Positions 7,551 through 9,384 of a stretch of DNA of 9,384 nt are shown one piece after another. The DNA is from an uncultured Clostridia bacterium (lineage in GTDB: Bacteria; Bacillota; Clostridia; Christensenellales; CAG-138): assembly GCA_937913075.1 (NCBI GenBank), contig CALEPU010000260.1, forward strand, positions 1 through 9,384. Reading direction: 5' to 3'. Numbering within the stretch: position 1 is the stretch's first letter; each line of letters opens with the position of its first letter. Made by a program: the position numbers and the translations under genes. The notes beneath the pieces are model-generated. The model worked only from the letters and a program-made list of their open reading frames with translations, was not told the DNA's origin and searched no databases.

Positions 7551-7854
7551 TATGACTTTTGGGTGCCATAGAAGCCTGTGCCGGATAAAACATATTCTGC
7601 GTACAGAGATTTAAGCATTTCCTTGTCATTCTTATATATCATTTCTGCTAATGTTTTGCCAGATTCAATAAAGTTATTCCATTTACAGCAATTGTCCCCG
7701 TTGTTTTTGTGAACGATCAACAGCTCAAAGTGGAGAATGGTGAATTTGTATATTAGCGACTTTGCAAAACAGAACGGCAATTGCTGCTTTATATAGACAC
7801 ACCAAGGCTCTCACACTATCATCATTGGCAGCGGGGAGCGTCATAGGAGGATTT
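7551..7854. other. AT-rich stretch without a supported gene
   Basis: About 300 bases between the Fic stop and the next ribosome site hold no gene I can support. Base composition is distinctly richer in A and T than the operon to the left. A minus-strand open frame from 7780 to 7526 (84 codons, including KWNNFIESGKTLAEMIYK) overlaps the Fic 3' end. It has no recognised motif, and I cannot tell a degraded gene from chance. No hairpin followed by a T-run was seen directly after the Fic gene. Confidence 0.5.
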
Positions 7855-7977
7855 ATGTATTATCACGCGTCGCCAATCAAAGGTATTTCCCAATTAGAAC
7901 CAAGCGTGATAATATTCACCTCGCTCCGGCGGGGTGTTTTTTTTGTTGGGATGGTATATGACACAATTCGAAAATGA
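7855..7977 (+). pseudogene. 5' stub of a conserved hypothetical gene (MYYHASPIKGI family)
   Basis: A strong Shine-Dalgarno AGGAGG (7845-7850) precedes ATG 7855, and the first residues MYYHASPIKGISQLEP look like the conserved N-terminus of a hypothetical protein family I associate with Clostridia and their mobile elements. After about 17 codons the resemblance stops. The frame then passes through a transcription terminator (7917-7944) and ends at 7977 after 40 codons. Intact members are much longer, so this looks like a deletion scar in which the body of the gene was lost and the start was joined to a terminator. The family link comes from memory of similar sequences, and the function is unknown. 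A genuine very short peptide is possible but less likely. Confidence 0.5.
7917..7944 (+). terminator. Strong intrinsic terminator with UUCG-type loop
   Basis: The stem CACCTCGC (7917-7924) pairs with GCGGGGTG (7929-7936), eight pairs with one G-U. A TCCG tetraloop (UNCG class) closes it, and eight T residues follow (7937-7944). This is a textbook Rho-independent terminator on the plus strand. It should end transcripts coming from the Fic gene and the stub, insulating the cassette that starts at 8015. Confidence 0.88.
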
Positions 7978-7992
7978 ACACCTTGTAATTAT

Positions 7993-8007
7993 TCGCAAAA
8001 TTTGCGA
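7993..8007. promoter_or_regulatory. Perfect 15-base palindrome upstream of the XRE promoter
   Basis: TCGCAAA (7993-7999), a central A, and TTTGCGA (8001-8007) form a perfect 7+1+7 inverted repeat. It ends seven bases before the -35 box at 8015, a usual place for an activator or repressor site. No T-run follows, so it is not a terminator. The binding protein is unknown; the XRE protein encoded downstream is one candidate. Confidence 0.5.
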
Positions 8008-8014
8008 CAATCGA

Positions 8015-8043
8015 TTGACATTTGAGAGCACAAAGACTACAAT
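8015..8043 (+). promoter_or_regulatory. Near-consensus sigma-A promoter for the XRE regulator gene
   Basis: A consensus -35 box TTGACA (8015-8020), a 17-base spacer and a -10 box TACAAT (8038-8043, one mismatch) make this the strongest promoter in the window. Transcription should start near 8050, leaving a leader of about 40 bases before ATG 8091. The predicted start lies inside the TTAG-N6-CTAACGC element. Confidence 0.82.
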
Positions 8044-8045
8044 TA

Positions 8046-8062
8046 TTAGAGGTGACTAACGC
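8046..8062. promoter_or_regulatory. Putative operator, copy 1: TTAG-N6-CTAACGC
   Basis: TTAG (8046-8049), six bases (AGGTGA), then CTAACGC (8056-8062). TTAG and CTAA form an inverted repeat centred on the predicted transcription start at about 8050, a place suited to repression. The same arrangement with the same right-hand CTAACGC recurs at 8355-8371, ahead of the membrane protein gene. Confidence 0.5.
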
Positions 8063-8090
8063 AAATTATAGGAAGAAAGAGAGGAACCAA

Positions 8091-8300
8091 ATGTCGGTAT
8101 CCTATAACAAATTATGGAAAATGCTGATAGATCGGAAAATGAGCCACATAGAGCTGCAAAGGGCAGCGGAGGTCGCACCGAATACGATGACAAAGATTCG
8201 CCGGGATCAGCCCGTGAATCTTGCGATACTGGATCGGATGTGCCGTGTACTCGGATGTGATTTTGGAGATATCGTGGAACATGTAGACAATTTGGAATAA
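8091..8300 (+). CDS. Small XRE-family (YozG/Cro-C1 type) DNA-binding regulator
   Basis: This 69-residue protein is a single helix-turn-helix domain of the YozG-like Cro/C1 type. Typical features are the opening SYNKLWKMLIDRKMSHIEL, the recognition region AAEVAPNTMTKIRR, and the end LDRMCRVLGCDFGDIVEHV. It should bind DNA in the cytoplasm. Such proteins often sit in clusters with membrane proteins or metabolic enzymes; their targets are rarely known. ATG 8091 is chosen because AGAGAGG (8078-8084) lies six bases upstream, whereas the in-frame ATG at 8022 lies inside the promoter. The domain fills the whole protein, so no sensor or enzyme domain is attached. A weak terminator and the membrane protein gene follow. 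Confidence 0.9.
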   Translation: MSVSYNKLWKMLIDRKMSHIELQRAAEVAPNTMTKIRRDQPVNLAILDRMCRVLGCDFGDIVEHVDNLE

Positions 8301-8320
8301 TGGCACAGCGATTATTTTGA

Positions 8321-8345
8321 ACCGTGTACGCGGTACTTTTTTTTT
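8321..8345 (+). terminator. Possible weak intrinsic terminator after the XRE gene
   Basis: ACCGT (8321-8325) and GCGGT (8330-8334) can form a five-pair stem (one G-U) around a GTAC loop, followed two bases later by nine T residues (8337-8345). The stem is short, so termination is probably partial. If it works, part of the transcript from the 8015 promoter would continue into the membrane protein gene. Confidence 0.5.
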
Positions 8346-8354
8346 AGATATGAG

Positions 8355-8371
8355 TTAGTAAATGCTAACGC
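8355..8371. promoter_or_regulatory. Putative operator, copy 2: TTAG-N6-CTAACGC
   Basis: TTAG (8355-8358), TAAATG, then CTAACGC (8365-8371). Here the inverted repeat extends one base on each side to GTTAG/CTAAC, giving a 16-base element of the size common for TetR- or MarR-type operators. It lies 22 bases before ATG 8394. I could not identify a convincing -35/-10 pair next to it. Confidence 0.5.
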
Positions 8372-8393
8372 TACTTGGATAGAAGGAGACGAT

Positions 8394-8885
8394 ATGTTAA
8401 TAACAGCCATTTTAACACTTATTATGTGTGTGCTGCTTTTTTTGATGGTTTGGTCTGCAGTTTATTTCCTGCCGTGGAAAGGACTCATGGACTTTTTCCC
8501 GGAGGACATCAAGGAAAAAGCGAAGGATCATGCGCCGCCGTTCAGGACAGCACCGATCTTCGGCTGGATATGCATGATCCTGTGCATGCTCGGCTTTATC
8601 GGCGTGATCGTCTATGGCGGCTGGGATGGTGTACAAAGAGGCTATACATTTACACAGTTCCTTGTGCGGTTTTTGATTATCCTGTTCGGCGTCAAGGCGT
8701 TTGATATTATCGGCCTGGATTTTATCCTCATCACGAAAACGCACTTCTTCCAGCATTATTTCCCGGAAACCGAGGGCTGTGCCGGGTATCACAACTTTGG
8801 GTTTAACAGGAAGGAGCAGATTAGACAGATCATCATGATGCCGTTTGCGGCGCTCTTGACCGCCTGGATTTGTTCGTTGTTTTAA
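8394..8885 (+). CDS. Four-helix membrane protein of unknown function
   Basis: I do not recognise a named family. The 163-residue product has four hydrophobic segments, at about 2-26, 54-77, 86-113 and 145-163. A charged loop (37-46, EDIKEKAKDH) follows the first. A loop rich in aromatic residues and histidine joins the third and fourth (117-137), containing HFFQHYFPETEGCAGYHNF; its density of His, Cys and Phe suggests a conserved functional or ligand-binding site. The first hydrophobic segment lacks a clear signal-peptide cleavage site, so it is probably an anchor. ATG 8394 follows AAGGAG (8383-8388) by five bases. The hydrolase gene starts 14 bases after the stop, so the two are very likely one operon and may act together at the membrane. 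Confidence 0.8.
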   Translation: MLITAILTLIMCVLLFLMVWSAVYFLPWKGLMDFFPEDIKEKAKDHAPPFRTAPIFGWICMILCMLGFIGVIVYGGWDGVQRGYTFTQFLVRFLIILFGVKAFDIIGLDFILITKTHFFQHYFPETEGCAGYHNFGFNRKEQIRQIIMMPFAALLTAWICSLF

Positions 8886-8899
8886 AGGAGGCTGAAAAT

Positions 8900-9384
8900 A
8901 TGAGTGTATCTCTTCGTTTCATGAAATGGCTGCTGAAAACCATGAAGATCAAGGAATCCTATGACCGTCCAATCGCGGAGATTGAAGAGACTAAGAAAAA
9001 GCGGAACCGCAAGATGTCGTTTTCTTTGAAACCGCTGAACGGGCAGACGGTGGAAGAGATCCGGATCGGTGACCGGGAGGTGCTGATCATCCGTGACGGG
9101 GAAGGTAAATCGGAAAAGGCACTGCTCTATCTGTACGGCGGAGGATTTTCCAGCGAGATCAGCGGTATGGAGAAGAAAGCCTCGGTGGAATATGGCAAGC
9201 GATCCGGCAGAGACGTCTGGATCCCGCGCTATCCGAATGTGATGGACGATGGGATCACGATCCGCGAACTGTATCAGATGGTACTGGAGACCTACCGGCG
9301 GATGCTGGGTTCCTACGAGGCGGAGAACATTGCCGTGATCGGCTTTTCCGCCGGAGCTACGCTCGGGCTGGGCATGTTTGAATA
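8900..9384 (+). CDS. Alpha/beta hydrolase, HSL/esterase-like, 3' end beyond window
   Basis: The reading frame opens at ATG 8900, nine bases after AAAGGAGG (8884-8891), and is still open at the window end after 161 codons. It matches the hormone-sensitive-lipase branch of alpha/beta hydrolases. LYLYGGGF (76-83) occupies the place of the oxyanion-hole HGGG motif, and GFSAGATLGL (148-157) is the nucleophile elbow GxSxG with Ser150. The catalytic Asp and His would lie beyond the window. In LYGGGF a Tyr (79) stands where most HSL enzymes have His. Residues 1-40 are basic, with amphipathic stretches (FMKWLLKTMK), perhaps for membrane association near the upstream membrane protein. Likely activity is esterase or deacetylase on a small or lipid ester; the substrate is unknown. 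Confidence 0.85.
   Translation, partial: MSVSLRFMKWLLKTMKIKESYDRPIAEIEETKKKRNRKMSFSLKPLNGQTVEEIRIGDREVLIIRDGEGKSEKALLYLYGGGFSSEISGMEKKASVEYGKRSGRDVWIPRYPNVMDDGITIRELYQMVLETYRRMLGSYEAENIAVIGFSAGATLGLGMFE

Noticed and set aside
7526..7780. 84-codon minus-strand frame after the Fic gene
   Set aside because: It overlaps the Fic 3' end and has no recognised domain or clear ribosome site. It could be a degraded gene, so it is mentioned only in the intergenic entry.
8022..8090. ATG at 8022 as the XRE gene start
   Set aside because: It sits between the -35 and -10 boxes, so it would not be in the message; AGAGAGG precedes ATG 8091 and the domain begins there.

Overview
The window reads as a metagenome-assembled contig from a Bacillota (Clostridia-like) bacterium. 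The left two thirds hold the conserved Gram-positive order Asp23/YloU - YloV/FakA - RecG, with Shine-Dalgarno sites of the GGAGG type, a TTG start and one-base stop/start overlap. The genus cannot be told from sequence alone. The first 27 bases are not biological: they match the 3' end of the Illumina TruSeq read-2 adapter, so the window begins at an untrimmed contig end.

Layout. (1) 28-982, minus strand: a fragment of a large mobile-element 'polyvalent' protein with a phage MuF-type C-terminal domain. It is cut at its C-terminus by the adapter and apparently truncated at its N-terminus. (2) 1037-6532, plus strand: a housekeeping operon behind a clear sigma-A promoter, comprising an Asp23-family protein, a FakA/YloV fatty-acid-kinase-like protein, the RecG helicase, and a TrmA-family 23S rRNA m5U methyltransferase (RlmD type). 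(3) 6553-7550: a self-contained regulatory unit. A Fic-domain protein with an N-terminal helix-turn-helix and a class II inhibitory motif is driven by an extended -10 promoter that has an inverted repeat and direct repeats built into it. (4) 7551-8014: an AT-rich, gene-poor stretch with a gene stub of 16-17 recognisable codons that runs into a strong intrinsic terminator. (5) 8015-9384: a second unit, probably acquired. A near-consensus promoter drives a small YozG-like XRE regulator, then a possible terminator, a four-helix membrane protein, and an alpha/beta hydrolase (HSL-type) cut off by the window end.

How the genes fit together. The operon in region 2 is ordinary core biology: exogenous fatty acid activation, DNA repair and rRNA modification. 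The flanks are accessory. The most notable signals are the Fic protein with a putative operator inside its own promoter, and a TTAG-N6-CTAACGC element found both at the start of the XRE transcript and just before the membrane protein gene. The second suggests that one regulator, not visible here, controls both parts of the right-hand cassette. No rRNA, tRNA, CRISPR array or complete insertion sequence was seen.
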